Assembly (NCBI RefSeq): GCF_900110345.1
Contig: NZ_FODJ01000001.1
Location: 682,001-746,000 of the forward strand
DNA from: Amphibacillus marinus
Lineage (GTDB): Bacteria; Bacillota; Bacilli; Bacillales; Amphibacillaceae
Direction of reading: 5' to 3'
Length of the DNA stretch: 64,000 bases
Shown one piece after another: positions 1 through 9,968 of the stretch; position 1 is the first letter of the stretch, and each line of letters starts with the position of its first letter. The notes below the pieces were generated by a model. That model saw only the letters and a program-made list of their open reading frames with translations, did no database searches and was not told where the DNA came from. A program made the translations under genes and the position numbers.

Positions 1-1025
1 TTTTGCCCAACAATTTCCGCACCAATTGTTTCTTGTAAAGAAATGGCTAGAATCTCTGAAGCAGATGCACTACCTTCATCAATTAAAACGGTAACTGGGT
101 AAGGCTTAGGTTGATCCAAATTGGAAAAATAACGTTCTTTATTATCATTTCCATCAGCAATTTGCATGTACGGCTGATCACTCGTTACGAAGTGTTTAAG
201 AATGTCTTCAATTACCGGCAATAAGCCGCCCGGATTCCCTCGAACATCAATAACGAGACCATCAATCCCCTCTTCTTCCAACTGATCAAGCTCCTCAATA
301 AATCGATTTGCCGTTTGTTCAGAAAAAGAAGTCAGCTTGATAATACCGGCCAACTGACCATTATGCTCAGCTGTCTCTGCGTAAACTGTTTCAAGCGGAA
401 TGGTATCACGAGTTAGAATGAAATCTAATGTGTTGTTAACACCTGGGCGTTGAATCTCAAGCGTCACTTCTGAGCCTTTCTCTCCCCTAATTTTTGCTAC
501 TGCTTCCAATAAATCAAGTCCATCTAAGGTCTCATCATCAACTGCTAGTACTTGATCATTTGGTCTAAGCCCAGCTTTTTCTGCTGGAGAATCTTTGATT
601 GGTGCAACAATGGTAACACGACCATCAATCATACTTACTTCAGCACCAATGCCCTCAAATGACGATTCAAGCTGTTCATTAAATTGAGCCATCGTTTCTT
701 GATCCATGTATTCACTATATGGATCATTTAACGTCTCGAGCATCCCTCGGACCGCACCCTCAATTAGTTCTGTATCCGTCACTTCATTAATATAATTTTC
801 CTGTATTAAGCTAAACGCTTGAGCAATTTTAGGCATGTCCACCTGTTCTGATAAACCTGCTAGCAATTCCTCATATTCTTCCTCAGTTAATTGTTGATTT
901 CCTTGCTCTACTCCACCCTCGGTTAAATCATTGGTAAGTCCACTTATAACAGCGTATGTTCCAAAGCCTCCAATTGCAAAGGAAAATATGATTAGGAGCG
1001 CTAGAATACCTTTTTTTATCTGCAC
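1..1025 (-). CDS. ctpB: CtpA/CtpB-like S41 carboxyl-terminal processing protease, 3' end cut by window edge
   Basis: I translated this frame by hand; it is open to base 1, leaving about 341 residues. The start is a GTG at 1025, six bases after GAGGTG; the ATG two bases upstream is out of frame and meets a stop after three codons. Visible order: N-terminal membrane anchor or signal segment (residues 4-25), a helical region with an LNDPYSEYM segment typical of S41A proteases, a PDZ domain (about 100-190), and the S41 core. The core carries the serine motif GSASASEI near residue 315; the catalytic Lys would lie beyond the edge. In B. subtilis CtpB acts in the forespore-mother cell space on SpoIVFA; that role is inferred here from position next to ftsEX. 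It follows the M23 peptidase gene on the same strand. Confidence 0.9.
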   Translation of the reverse strand, partial: MQIKKGILALLIIFSFAIGGFGTYAVISGLTNDLTEGGVEQGNQQLTEEEYEELLAGLSEQVDMPKIAQAFSLIQENYINEVTDTELIEGAVRGMLETLNDPYSEYMDQETMAQFNEQLESSFEGIGAEVSMIDGRVTIVAPIKDSPAEKAGLRPNDQVLAVDDETLDGLDLLEAVAKIRGEKGSEVTLEIQRPGVNNTLDFILTRDTIPLETVYAETAEHNGQLAGIIKLTSFSEQTANRFIEELDQLEEEGIDGLVIDVRGNPGGLLPVIEDILKHFVTSDQPYMQIADGNDNKERYFSNLDQPKPYPVTVLIDEGSASASEILAISLQETIGAEIVGQ

Positions 1026-1132
1026 ATGTTTCACCTCAATAAAAATTCTTGTTTATATAGTGTACCATAAAAGTATTAAAAAAAGACATCACAAGATGGT
1101 TTGTGATGTCTTAATATTTTTATTGTACAGAC

Positions 1133-2605
1133 CTAGTATAAATAGTTGGCTGGGTTGACTGCATTTGAAGGGCTCCAGCCACCTAAGTGCACTTCAAAAT
1201 GAAGATGCTGCCCTGTCGAATTCCCAGTATTGCCCATCATCGCTATTTTCTGACCTCTTGACACTGTGTCACCAACACTAACTTGCGTTGTACCTGCCCG
1301 TAAATGAGCATAGAGTGTCGTAACCTGTCGATTTGTTCCATTAATGTTTAGATAATGGGTAATCAAGATTGCGTCCCCATATCCTCGCATGCCCGGACCA
1401 TTTTCAGTATAAACTGCTGCGACAACACCAGCTTCAGCGGCATATATATCTTGGTTACCACTCTCAGCAATATCTAAACCACGGTGAAAGGACATTTGCT
1501 GTCCTGTAATAGGGTGAGTACGGTAGCCAAATGATGAAGTCGTTCTTCTAGTCGATGCTGGCCATCCGAGTATGGTACCACCACCGCCACTATTACCTCC
1601 GGAAGCTGGTGGCGTGCTTGATCCACCTTGGTTGCCTGAGCTACCCTCTTCTTGTTCCTGTGCCAATTGAGCTAATCGTGCCTCTTCAGCTCTCTTTGCC
1701 GCTTCCTCCTCGGCAATTTGAATCGCACGCTCAAGGGCTGCTGCTTCTTTACGTTTAATATCTTGCTGATCAGCCAAAGTAACTGTATATTCCTCTAATT
1801 CCTCATGCTCACCTTCAAGCTGAACCATATAATTTGCTTGATCAGAACGCTGCTCATTTAACTGAGCTTGGAGATTTGTCAACTCTTGTTGTTGCGCAAC
1901 TAGGACACCACGTTGATTCTCTAGCTCTGTTTGCTCTTGATCTAATTTTGCTTTATCTGCAATAAGTTGCTCTTGTTTTTCTTCTACTAAAACCTTGTTT
2001 TCTTCTAATTGCTCCTTATCAGCTTGCTGAGCATCCATAATACTTTTATCGGAATCCATGATCTTATTCACAGCTGTAATCCGATTAAGGAAATCACCAA
2101 AGCTTTGTGAGCCTAAAAGAACCTCTAAATAGTTAATATCGCCACCATTTTGTTGAATGGAACGAAGGCGATTTTTCAACAGAATATCACGCTCTGCAAT
2201 TCGCTCTGTTAAATCTTCAATCTCTTCACCTAACTGCTCAATGTCTAACTCTGTTTGCTCAATTTCTGCTTCTGTTTCGGCAATTGAGCCTTCGATTCTG
2301 GTAATCTCTTGCGTTGTTTGATTTATTTCATTTTGTTTTGTTTCTAAATTTGCTGCAGTAGTTGCTAATTCACCATCAATTTCAGTAATTTTTTGATTGA
2401 CTTCTGCTTGTCTTTCCTCATTTGCTGCTATCTCCGCCTCAGCATCACTTGCATCTGAGTCAATACTCTTTCGCTCAAGCTCTAACTTTTCTAGTTCAGC
2501 CTGCAAATCCTCAATGCTCTGGGCTGATACAGAATCAGCAGTAAATACAAAGGTTCCTAAGACTGCACCAAGTATAATTATGTATGCTAACATTCTCTTC
2601 ATCAT
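1133..2605 (-). CDS. Secreted coiled-coil M23 (LytM) peptidase, candidate FtsEX partner
   Basis: About 490 residues. The longest frame begins at 2644, but the ATG at 2605 follows GGAGGAATTAATT and starts directly with a signal peptide ending near AQS. A Glu/Gln/Lys-rich coiled coil fills about residues 30-320, then a Gly/Ser/Pro linker, then an M23 domain with HRGLDIA (His...Asp) and the HLHFEV zinc-ligand motif near the C-terminus, so it looks catalytically intact. The architecture is that of EnvC/PcsB-type amidase regulators or glycyl-glycine endopeptidases. It lies directly downstream of ftsX, suggesting activation by FtsEX, as described for CwlO in B. subtilis and PcsB in streptococci. 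That link is inferred from gene order. Confidence 0.92.
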   Translation of the reverse strand: MMKRMLAYIIILGAVLGTFVFTADSVSAQSIEDLQAELEKLELERKSIDSDASDAEAEIAANEERQAEVNQKITEIDGELATTAANLETKQNEINQTTQEITRIEGSIAETEAEIEQTELDIEQLGEEIEDLTERIAERDILLKNRLRSIQQNGGDINYLEVLLGSQSFGDFLNRITAVNKIMDSDKSIMDAQQADKEQLEENKVLVEEKQEQLIADKAKLDQEQTELENQRGVLVAQQQELTNLQAQLNEQRSDQANYMVQLEGEHEELEEYTVTLADQQDIKRKEAAALERAIQIAEEEAAKRAEEARLAQLAQEQEEGSSGNQGGSSTPPASGGNSGGGGTILGWPASTRRTTSSFGYRTHPITGQQMSFHRGLDIAESGNQDIYAAEAGVVAAVYTENGPGMRGYGDAILITHYLNINGTNRQVTTLYAHLRAGTTQVSVGDTVSRGQKIAMMGNTGNSTGQHLHFEVHLGGWSPSNAVNPANYLY

Positions 2606-2687
2606 AATTAATTCCTCCATCCCTGCTTTGTTAATTGTTGTCATACTTCTATGTATAAAGAAGTGGAAGTCTCTTAGCTTAAGAGAC

Positions 2688-3578
2688 TTACACTTTAAGA
2701 AATTTCCGAACGCTCATAACACTTCCCCATACGCCAATTCCAGCCCCGATAAGAAGAATTAAGCCACCTAACTGCCAAATAAATGGATTGAAAGGTAGAA
2801 TCTGAATGAAATCAAATTGATTAATCGCTGCACTACCAATTAAGAAGTTATAAATTGCTGCTAAAAGAGCAATTGGAATAATACTCCCTAACACACCTAA
2901 CAGTAAACCTTCGACAAAGAATGGCCACCGAATAAACCAGTTTGTTGCACCAACTAATTTCATAATTTCAATTTCCTTACGACGGGCGAAAATAGTAATC
3001 TTAATCGTATTTGATATTAAGAAGATCGCCGTAAACAGCAATGCTGCTATTAAAATAAGACCAATGTTCCGGGCGAAATTGTTAAATGCAAACAGTGCTT
3101 CAACAACCTCTTGTCCATAGTTAACATAATCAACACCATTAAAATCTTCAATTTCAGCCGCAATTTCCATCGTATCCTGAGGATTAATTGCTTCAACAAC
3201 ATATGCATCGAGCAATGGGTTGTCCTGCATGAAGGTATCCCAAACACTGCCTTGTTCTCCCATACTTGAAATCAGGTTCTGCAATTCATCATCCCGAGAT
3301 GAGAAGGTCACATTTTGCACATTAGTAATTGTAGAGATTCGCTCACCTAATTCATCAATACTTTCTTCTGTAGCTGTTAGGTCGATATAGACTTTAATTT
3401 CGACATCCTCTTCAATTGATTGGGCAATATGATTAATATTCATTAACAATGCGATAAACGTACCAACTAAAATAAGTGTGGTCGTAACTGCTGCAATCGA
3501 AGCCAATGTCATCCAACTATTACGCCAACTGTTTTTTAATCCTTCACGAAAATGTCGCTTAACGGTTCTAAGCCTCAT
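2688..3578 (-). CDS. ftsX: Cell division ABC transporter permease FtsX
   Basis: 296 residues from the ATG at 3578, about seven bases after GAGGGGAG; in-frame starts at 3605 and 3584 are possible, but 3578 gives the usual Bacillus length. Topology is FtsX-like: one N-terminal membrane segment (about 20-45), an extracellular domain (about 55-165), then three membrane segments. The motif RRKEIEIMKLVGATNWFIR before the third segment is characteristic. FtsX transmits ATP-driven motion of FtsE to an extracytoplasmic peptidoglycan hydrolase. It overlaps ftsE by 11 bases and is followed by the M23 peptidase. Confidence 0.95.
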   Translation of the reverse strand: MRLRTVKRHFREGLKNSWRNSWMTLASIAAVTTTLILVGTFIALLMNINHIAQSIEEDVEIKVYIDLTATEESIDELGERISTITNVQNVTFSSRDDELQNLISSMGEQGSVWDTFMQDNPLLDAYVVEAINPQDTMEIAAEIEDFNGVDYVNYGQEVVEALFAFNNFARNIGLILIAALLFTAIFLISNTIKITIFARRKEIEIMKLVGATNWFIRWPFFVEGLLLGVLGSIIPIALLAAIYNFLIGSAAINQFDFIQILPFNPFIWQLGGLILLIGAGIGVWGSVMSVRKFLKV

Positions 3579-4254
3579 AGCCATACTCCCCTCTTTGCTG
3601 GTCACGTACGACTAATCCACCCTCTATTGCAATAACGCGTCGTCTAACGGTGTTAACAATTTCTTTGCTGTGAGTCGCCATAATAATCGTCGTTCCTGTT
3701 GCATTAATCTCTTCTAATAATTTCATAATACCCCACGATGTATCTGGGTCAAGGTTTCCAGTCGGTTCATCAGCAATAAGGAGTTTCGGATAATTGGCAA
3801 TTGCCCTTGCAATCGCCACACGCTGTTGCTCTCCGCCAGACAATTCATCAGGAATAAAACGCGCCTTATTTTTCAAGCCGACTTGATCAAGTACATCCAT
3901 AACACGTTTTCTAATATGCTTTGGCGACTCTTCTACAACCTCGAGGGCAAATGCAACATTTTCAAATACTGTCATTTTAGGAAGGAGCTTAAAGTCTTGA
4001 TAAACAACGCCAATTGATCGGCGTAAGAACGGAACTTGTCGCCATTTCATCTTTATTAGATCCTCACCATTAACACGGATCTCACCGCTAGATGCCACTT
4101 CTTCTCTAAAAATCAATTTAGTAAAAGTTGATTTCCCAGCACCACTTTGTCCAACGAGGTAAACAAATTCACCTGCGTCAATATTTATGTCTATACCATT
4201 TAATGCAGTAACACCATTTGGATAAGTTTTTTTTACATTTTGCATTTCAATCAT
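3568..4254 (-). CDS. ftsE: Cell division ABC transporter ATP-binding protein FtsE
   Basis: 228 residues from the ATG at 4254, which follows AAAGGTGA at good spacing; the longer frame to 4290 lacks a good ribosome binding site and 228 is the usual FtsE length. Walker A is GQSGAGKST, the signature is LSGGEQQR, Walker B is LLIADEPTGNLDP, and the switch His is in MATHSKEIV. FtsE powers FtsX at the membrane. It is first in an ftsE-ftsX-M23-ctpB unit. Confidence 0.96.
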   Translation of the reverse strand: MIEMQNVKKTYPNGVTALNGIDINIDAGEFVYLVGQSGAGKSTFTKLIFREEVASSGEIRVNGEDLIKMKWRQVPFLRRSIGVVYQDFKLLPKMTVFENVAFALEVVEESPKHIRKRVMDVLDQVGLKNKARFIPDELSGGEQQRVAIARAIANYPKLLIADEPTGNLDPDTSWGIMKLLEEINATGTTIIMATHSKEIVNTVRRRVIAIEGGLVVRDQQRGEYGYEA

Positions 4255-4454
4255 ATAATCATTCACCTTTATATCAAAATTATTAACCATGCTTTAATCT
4301 ACTTTAACAAAAATCGACTTTTTTATTATACTAATAACCTATAAAATTACCTTTTTCTTTAATAATGTGCTATTTTCAATCATTTATTTCACCTAAACAA
4401 CGTATATTTAGCTGTAAAATCACATTGCTACGCAGGTTGCATTCAATCTACTAC

Positions 4455-4463
4455 ATTATAACA
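4455..4463 (-). promoter_or_regulatory. Candidate extended -10 promoter for ftsE
   Basis: On the minus strand TGTTATAAT forms an extended -10 about 200 bases before the ftsE start; no good -35 is visible. A second TATAAT lies at 4325-4330, also without a clear -35. The remaining non-coding DNA between ftsE and the YitT gene is AT-rich and I see no ORF with a ribosome binding site in it. Confidence 0.35.
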
Positions 4464-4674
4464 TCAATATCGACTTTTTTTACTGTTTTTTTTATTACAT
4501 TTTTGTTTCAAACTAGGTCTAAAGACCTTTATTTGTTATTGCGAAGAAAATAGAAGGACTATTATCACGTGCCATAAATTACAAACAGAAAAAGTATTTA
4601 CTAGCTTTCCCTTGAAAAAAAATAATTCAGTATAGTGCATTTAGTAACGCAGAAAAAAAGTACTTTTGGCAAGA

Positions 4675-4700
4675 AAAAAACCTCCTGACAGAGGTTTTTA
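4675..4700 (-). terminator. Terminator after the YitT-family gene
   Basis: AAAACCTC (4677-4684), loop CTGACA, GAGGTTTT (4691-4698). The symmetric A/T flanks would let it work in both directions. It lies about 30 bases past the stop of the YitT-family gene and separates it from ftsE. Confidence 0.8.
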
Positions 4701-4728
4701 AAAAAATTTTAGCATAAGTGAATAAAAA

Positions 4729-5595
4729 TCATGCGCGTTTAAATCCTTCGCCTATTACTTCACTAGCATTCATAACAACAATAAAGGCATTTGGATCAAT
4801 TCGCTTAATTAATTGCCGTGCTCGGGCAAACTCTCTTTGGTTAACGACACACATAACCATTTTCTTTACTTGCTTCGTATAGCCGCCTTCTGCATGCCAT
4901 ACCGTTACACCTCGATCAACTTCACTAAGTAACGCAGTCCTAACCTCTTCAACATACTCCGTAATTACCATAATGTTCTTTGAGCTATTAAAACCCACCT
5001 GAACAAGATCAATGGTCCGACTTGTTACGAAAAGACCAATCAAGGCATACAGTCCTTGCTCAATTGAAAAGACCAGCATTGCGGTTAACACGATTACTCC
5101 ATCTAATAAAGGTATACAAAGATTAAAAGGAATATGTGTAAACTTGTGCAGAATCTGGGCAGCTAAATCCATTCCACCAGTAGAACCTTTGCCACGAAAT
5201 ACAATCCCTATTCCTAATCCACATGCCATACAACCAAATATGGCACCAAGTAATGGTTCAGATGTTGCAGGGCTAATACCATTTGTTAACGAAACAAATA
5301 GCGGAACAAAGATCGTACCTACTAGTGTCTTTAAACCGAATTTCCGTCCAAGTATAAGCGTGCCTAGCATAAATAATGGAATATTAATTGCCCATTGCAC
5401 AATGTATGGTTCCCAACCAAATAGGTGTAATAAAATAGTACTAATCCCAGCTACACCACCTGGGGCAATTTGATTTGGAAGCAAAAATAAATTAAAGCCA
5501 GTTGCGATAAAAAACGTCCCTAATATGACAGACATATATTCAAAAAAAAGGACCCAATGGCTTGCCATTGTATCTCTGCGAGTTCTTCGCTTCAC
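4729..5595 (-). CDS. yvjA: YitT-family membrane protein (YvjA-like)
   Basis: 288 residues, GTG start at 5595 six bases after AGAGGTGA. It has about five hydrophobic segments in the first 190 residues (PF02588-type, with GGVAGIST and GSTGGMDL motifs) and a soluble C-terminal DUF2179 domain (about 205-280) with VVMNASEVIGEGF. The molecular function of the family is not established. B. subtilis YvjA occupies the same place between prfB and the ftsEX region, which is the basis for the symbol. It has its own promoter at 5636-5664 and its own terminator. Confidence 0.85.
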   Translation of the reverse strand: MKRRTRRDTMASHWVLFFEYMSVILGTFFIATGFNLFLLPNQIAPGGVAGISTILLHLFGWEPYIVQWAINIPLFMLGTLILGRKFGLKTLVGTIFVPLFVSLTNGISPATSEPLLGAIFGCMACGLGIGIVFRGKGSTGGMDLAAQILHKFTHIPFNLCIPLLDGVIVLTAMLVFSIEQGLYALIGLFVTSRTIDLVQVGFNSSKNIMVITEYVEEVRTALLSEVDRGVTVWHAEGGYTKQVKKMVMCVVNQREFARARQLIKRIDPNAFIVVMNASEVIGEGFKRA

Positions 5596-5635
5596 TACTA
5601 CTCACCTCTACCTCTTCATAAAGCTAACTTTAAGG

Positions 5636-5664
5636 AGTATACCACGTTAGGGCGAAGGGGACAA
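5636..5664 (-). promoter_or_regulatory. Sigma-A promoter of the YitT-family gene
   Basis: On the minus strand: TTGTCC (5659-5664), 17-base spacer ending in TGG, TATACT (5636-5641). This is an extended -10 promoter about 40 bases before the GTG start. Confidence 0.7.
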
Positions 5665-5800
5665 TGTCTTTTTAGTACTTGTATCGTTACTAGCTTATAA
5701 GCAAAGAAGTGGTGTGATTATAGGCCGTGTTAATTAAGAACGATTGACATAAGACTATCACTAAACACAAGTGGTGAGTTTTTCTAATGGTGCAAACATA

Positions 5801-5953
5801 AAATTGCGATTTGCATTAACCTGAACATCCATTTCAATCTCCATATTAACGGAATGTGCGCTTGCGTTAACCTGAGCTCACTTTCCGATCTCCACATTAA
5901 CGAAAACTCACTTTGTGTTAAGCTAAGCACACTTCCCTATCTCCACATTAACG
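5801..5953. repeat. Three imperfect 51-base tandem repeats
   Basis: Copies at 5801-5851, 5852-5902 and 5903-5953 each end in ATTAACG. The second and third share CTCCACATTAACG and ACACTTCC/CTCACTTTCC-like blocks. Each unit looks like two related halves of about 25 bases, each carrying a TTAAC or TTAAG core. No coding sequence with a ribosome binding site covers it. It lies between the YitT-gene promoter and the prfB terminator. Confidence 0.75.
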
Positions 5954-6042
5954 CAACACTTATCGCTGTGACCTTCATATTTTTTTTGATAACTAGAATT
6001 TTTTGTAAAATATTAGAGAGCGAGAAGATCTTCGAGTATACG

Positions 6043-6079
6043 AAAAAATGCAGGAAAGGCAATTTACCCTTCTCCTGCA
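6043..6079 (-). terminator. Rho-independent terminator of prfB
   Basis: On the minus strand TGCAGGAGAAGG pairs with CCTTTCCTGCA (arms 6068-6079 and 6049-6059) and is followed by ATTTTTTC. It starts about 20 bases past the prfB stop. Confidence 0.85.
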
Positions 6080-6097
6080 CCTGCTATTTCATTTCTA

Positions 6098-7199
6098 CTA
6101 TTGCATTTGTTGTCTTAAATATGCATCAATAAAGCTATCAAGATCACCGTCCATAACGGCTTGCGTATTGCCGACTTCTACAGTTGTGCGATGATCCTTG
6201 ACCATTGAATAGGGATGAAAGACGTAAGAACGAATCTGACTGCCCCAGCCAATTTCCTTTTGCTCGCCACGCAATTCATTGATTTCAGCTTGTTGTCTGT
6301 CAATCTCTAATTGATAAAGCTTAGCCTTTAACATCTTCATTGCTTGATCTCTATTTTTAATTTGCGAGCGTTCTGATTGGCAAGTAACAACCGTATTTGT
6401 TGGCACGTGGGTAATACGAACTGCTGAATCGGTTGTATTCACGTGCTGCCCACCGGCACCACTGGCTCGGTAAGTATCAATTTTGAGATCCTCAGTACTA
6501 ATAGCAATGTCAATATCATCATCCATTTCAGGCATAACATCACATGAAACAAAAGAAGTATGACGTCGGCCTGATGAGTCAAATGGCGAAATGCGCACAA
6601 GGCGATGAACGCCTTTTTCAGCCTTTAAATAGCCATAAGCATTATGACCTTTTATAAGTAAGGTTACACTTTTTACACCGGCTTCATCTCCTGGTAGGTA
6701 ATCAAGTGTCTCAACCTTGAAATTCTTTTTATCTGCCCAACGGGTATACATTCTTAACAGCATACTTGCCCAATCCTGTGATTCTGTTCCACCCGCACCG
6801 GGATGAAGCTCTAAAATAGCATTACTTTTATCATAAGGTTCACTTAACAAAATAAATAATTCAAACTCATTTAGCTTTTTCCCAAGTTCAATTAGCTGAT
6901 CTTCAAGCTCTGCTTGCAAGTCGTCATCAGCTTCTTCTTTAACCAGCTCATAGCTTACCTCTAAATCATCTAGTGATTCGACATGTTGATCAAAGGTTTG
7001 GACAAGATCTTTTAAGCCATTCGCTTCATTAATTACCTTTTGTGCAGCTTGTTGATTATTCCAAAACTCTGGATCGGTCATCTCTGCTTCAAGCTCTGCT
7101 ATTCGTGTGCGTCTCTCATCTAAGTCAAAGAGACCCCCTAAAATCCGCAATACGGTTAGTCATTTTTTCAAGCTCTTGCTTTACCTCTACTAGTTCCAT
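6098..7199 (-). CDS. prfB: Peptide chain release factor 2, programmed +1 frameshift
   Basis: Translation starts at the ATG at 7199 after AGAGGTG. Twenty-four codons ([13 protein letters not shown]...) run to an in-frame TGA at 7125-7127, preceded by AGGGGG and CTT: the classic autoregulatory shift site. A +1 slip (skipping T7127) continues at GAC 7126-7124 to 6098. The total of 366 residues equals the usual RF2 length. RF2 hallmarks are present: SPF in [10 protein letters not shown] and GGQ in [16 protein letters not shown]2 terminates at UGA and UAA, so low RF2 favours the shift. It lies 72 bases downstream of secA, the same order as in B. subtilis. Confidence 0.97.
7124..7140 (-). promoter_or_regulatory. 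prfB +1 frameshift site
   Basis: Minus strand reads TAGGGGGTCTCTTTGAC: a Shine-Dalgarno-like AGGGGG, CTT in the P site, TGA as slow stop codon and C after it. This matches the conserved RF2 recoding signal. Confidence 0.95.
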
Positions 7200-7230
7200 T
7201 TACTTCACCTCTAAGATTTATAATCAATCG

Positions 7231-7258
7231 AATGGACACCTATTGATAGATGTCCATT
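7231..7258 (-). other. Hairpin between secA and prfB
   Basis: AATGGACACCTA (7231-7242) pairs with TAGATGTCCATT (7247-7258) over about 11 bp with a TTGA loop. No T-run follows on the minus strand, so a processing or partial-termination role is more likely than full termination. Confidence 0.55.
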
Positions 7259-7271
7259 CAAAAAAGTTGTC

Positions 7272-9779
7272 TTAGCGACCATGACAATTTTTATATTTTT
7301 TTCCACTTCCACATGGGCAAGCGTCATTTCTGCCAACCGTTTCCTTCTTTATAATTGGCTGTTTTTTCTTTTCCTTCTTACCTTGATCACCCGAAACAGC
7401 AGTAGCATTCTTAGCTACTTCTTGGCGCTGAAGATTCTCTCTAACTTGAGCCTTCATTACATAACGTGAAACATCTTCGTTAATCGCAGCGACCATTGCT
7501 TCAAACATTGCAAAACCTTCCATTTGGTATTCACCTAACGGATCATTTTGACCGTAGGCCCGTAAATGAATACCTTGACGAAGCTGGTCCATTTGATCTA
7601 TGTGATCCATCCATTTGGTATCAACCGTTCTAAGCAGAATAACTTTTTCGAATTCACGCATTTGATCGTGGCCAAGTTCTTCTTCTTTCTTGCTATATTT
7701 CTCAGTCACCTTTTCCAAGATCAACGCTTTAATTTCATCTGGCTTTTTATTAGCTAAATCTTGTTCAATTAAATAATTGTCCTCAACTAAATTGGCGTGG
7801 ACATACTCAGTCAGTGCATGTAAGTCCCAACTAGCTTGATCTTCGTCCTGAGTATGGGCATTGACTGTCTCGTTTACAACTGTCTCAATCATTTTTACGA
7901 CAATATCCTTTAAATTATCTGAAACAATTACATCATAGCGCTGCTGATAAATAATCTCGCGTTGCTCACGCAAAACATCATCGTATGACAAAACATTCTT
8001 ACGTGCATCAAAGTTATTGCCTTCTACTCGTTTTTGCGCTGACTCGACTGCTCTTGAAATCATTCTGCTTTCAATTGGTTGAGCATCGTCCATGTTGAAG
8101 CGGTCCATCATTGCTTTCATATTATCAGAGCCAAAACGTCGCATTAATTCGTCTTCCATTGATAAATAAAACTGGGTCACGCCTGGATCACCTTGACGAC
8201 CAGATCGACCACGTAACTGATTATCAATCCGGCGTGATTCATGGCGCTCTGTACCAATAACTGCTAGTCCACCAAGTTCCTTAACACCTTCTCCTAGCTT
8301 AATATCTGTACCACGACCAGCCATATTGGTAGCAATAGTAACTGAACCCCGTTGACCAGCATCCTCAATGATCTCAGCTTCTCGGTAGTGATTTTTCGCA
8401 TTTAGAACATTGTGGCGTACCCCAGCCTTTTTCAATAATTGGGAAATTAATTCTGAGGTCTCCACCGCAACTGTACCAACTAACACTGGCTGACCTGTTT
8501 GGTGCCGTTCCTTAATTTCATTTACAACAGCACTAAACTTACCCTTCATCGTTTTAAAAATAAGATCTGGCTTATCATCACGTGTAATCGGTTGATTTGT
8601 TGGAATTGCAAGAACATCCATGTTGTAAATATTTCTAAACTCTTCTTCCTCAGTCTTTGCGGTACCAGTCATCCCAGCTAACTTCTGATACATGCGGAAC
8701 AGGTTTTGGAATGTGATGGAAGCTAGGGTCATGCTTTCATTTTGAATTTGCAAACCTTCTTTTGCTTCAATCGCTTGGTGCAAGCCATCACTGTAGCGCC
8801 GTCCCTTCATAAGACGACCAGTGAATTGATCGACAATAACCACTTCACCTTCTTCTACCACATAATCCGTATCACGATGCATTGATGCGTGAGCTTTTAA
8901 TGCTTGATTAATATGGTGAGTCAAGGTAACGTGGGATAAATCAAATAAGTTATCAACTCCAAAAAACTTTTCAGCTTTGGTAATCCCGTCTTCAGTAAGC
9001 TGGACCCCTTTCGTTTTGACATCGTAAGAGAAATCGGCTTCCTTATTTAACGTTCGGACGAATGAATTAGCCTGTTGGTACAAAGCTGCTGATTTACGTG
9101 CTGAGCCAGAAATGATTAAAGGCGTTCGTGCCTCATCAATTAAAATTGAATCAACCTCATCAATAATGGCAAAGTTAAGTGGACGTTGAACCATTTGCTC
9201 TTTGTAAAGCACCATATTATCACGTAAGTAATCAAACCCAAATTCATTATTTGTTCCATAAGTAATATCTGCTTGATACGCTTCACGCTTTTCTTCCTTA
9301 GAGAGACTATTTGCGTTCAATCCAACTGTTAAACCAAGAAACTTAAATAATTCACCCATTTCACGTGCATCACGATCCGCTAAATACTCGTTGACAGTAA
9401 TGATATGCACGCCTTTACCAGATAAAGCATTTAAATATGCTGGTAATGTAGAGGCCAAGGTCTTTCCTTCACCCGTTTTCATTTCGGCAATATCGCCACC
9501 ATGTAAGACAACTGCTCCTACTAGTTGAACAGGGAATGGTCGCATACTAAGCACACGCTTAGAGCCTTCTCTAACAACAGCATAGGCTTCAACTAAAAGA
9601 TCATCCAAAGACGTTCCATTTTGGTAGCGTTGTTTGAAGTCTTCTGTCTTTGCTCGTAGTTCGTCATCCGATAGTTTCTCATATTCGGACTCTAGAGCTT
9701 CAATTTGATCGACTGTTGTTTGAATCTGTTTTAATTGACGATGATTTCCGTCGAAGATTTTCTTTAATAATCCACGCAT
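7272..9779 (-). CDS. secA: Preprotein translocase ATPase SecA
   Basis: 835 residues, ATG after GAGGAGCG. Domains in order: DEAD motor with Walker A MKTGEGKT (near 105) and [15 protein letters not shown], the preprotein crosslinking domain, the second nucleotide-binding fold with [15 protein letters not shown], the helical wing and scaffold, and the C-terminal zinc motif [15 protein letters not shown] that binds SecB or ribosomes. It drives protein export through SecYEG. Length and motifs are complete. In B. subtilis an hpf-type gene (yvyD) precedes secA; here a carbohydrate locus does. Confidence 0.98.
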   Translation of the reverse strand: MRGLLKKIFDGNHRQLKQIQTTVDQIEALESEYEKLSDDELRAKTEDFKQRYQNGTSLDDLLVEAYAVVREGSKRVLSMRPFPVQLVGAVVLHGGDIAEMKTGEGKTLASTLPAYLNALSGKGVHIITVNEYLADRDAREMGELFKFLGLTVGLNANSLSKEEKREAYQADITYGTNNEFGFDYLRDNMVLYKEQMVQRPLNFAIIDEVDSILIDEARTPLIISGSARKSAALYQQANSFVRTLNKEADFSYDVKTKGVQLTEDGITKAEKFFGVDNLFDLSHVTLTHHINQALKAHASMHRDTDYVVEEGEVVIVDQFTGRLMKGRRYSDGLHQAIEAKEGLQIQNESMTLASITFQNLFRMYQKLAGMTGTAKTEEEEFRNIYNMDVLAIPTNQPITRDDKPDLIFKTMKGKFSAVVNEIKERHQTGQPVLVGTVAVETSELISQLLKKAGVRHNVLNAKNHYREAEIIEDAGQRGSVTIATNMAGRGTDIKLGEGVKELGGLAVIGTERHESRRIDNQLRGRSGRQGDPGVTQFYLSMEDELMRRFGSDNMKAMMDRFNMDDAQPIESRMISRAVESAQKRVEGNNFDARKNVLSYDDVLREQREIIYQQRYDVIVSDNLKDIVVKMIETVVNETVNAHTQDEDQASWDLHALTEYVHANLVEDNYLIEQDLANKKPDEIKALILEKVTEKYSKKEEELGHDQMREFEKVILLRTVDTKWMDHIDQMDQLRQGIHLRAYGQNDPLGEYQMEGFAMFEAMVAAINEDVSRYVMKAQVRENLQRQEVAKNATAVSGDQGKKEKKKQPIIKKETVGRNDACPCGSGKKYKNCHGR

Positions 9780-9832
9780 ATTATACGCTCCTCTATTACA
9801 TAAAAAATAGCTTGTAAAAGCCTAAAACTCTA

Positions 9833-9861
9833 ACCATAATGATAACACTTGCCATTTTCAA
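9833..9861 (-). promoter_or_regulatory. Candidate sigma-A promoter of secA
   Basis: On the minus strand: TTGAAA (9856-9861), 17-base spacer, TATGGT (9833-9838), about 50 bases before the secA start. Confidence 0.5.
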
Positions 9862-9968
9862 ATACAAGAAACATATCCAGTTATCCTAGTAGCTATTAGT
9901 AAAATAACAAAAAACGGACAAAAATACCATATACTTGTAGCTATTACATCTATTTAAAGTAAAAAGCA

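Noticed and set aside
5012-5473. 153-residue plus-strand ORF
   Set aside because: Antisense to the YitT-family gene, no ribosome binding site, low-complexity composition typical of a shadow frame.
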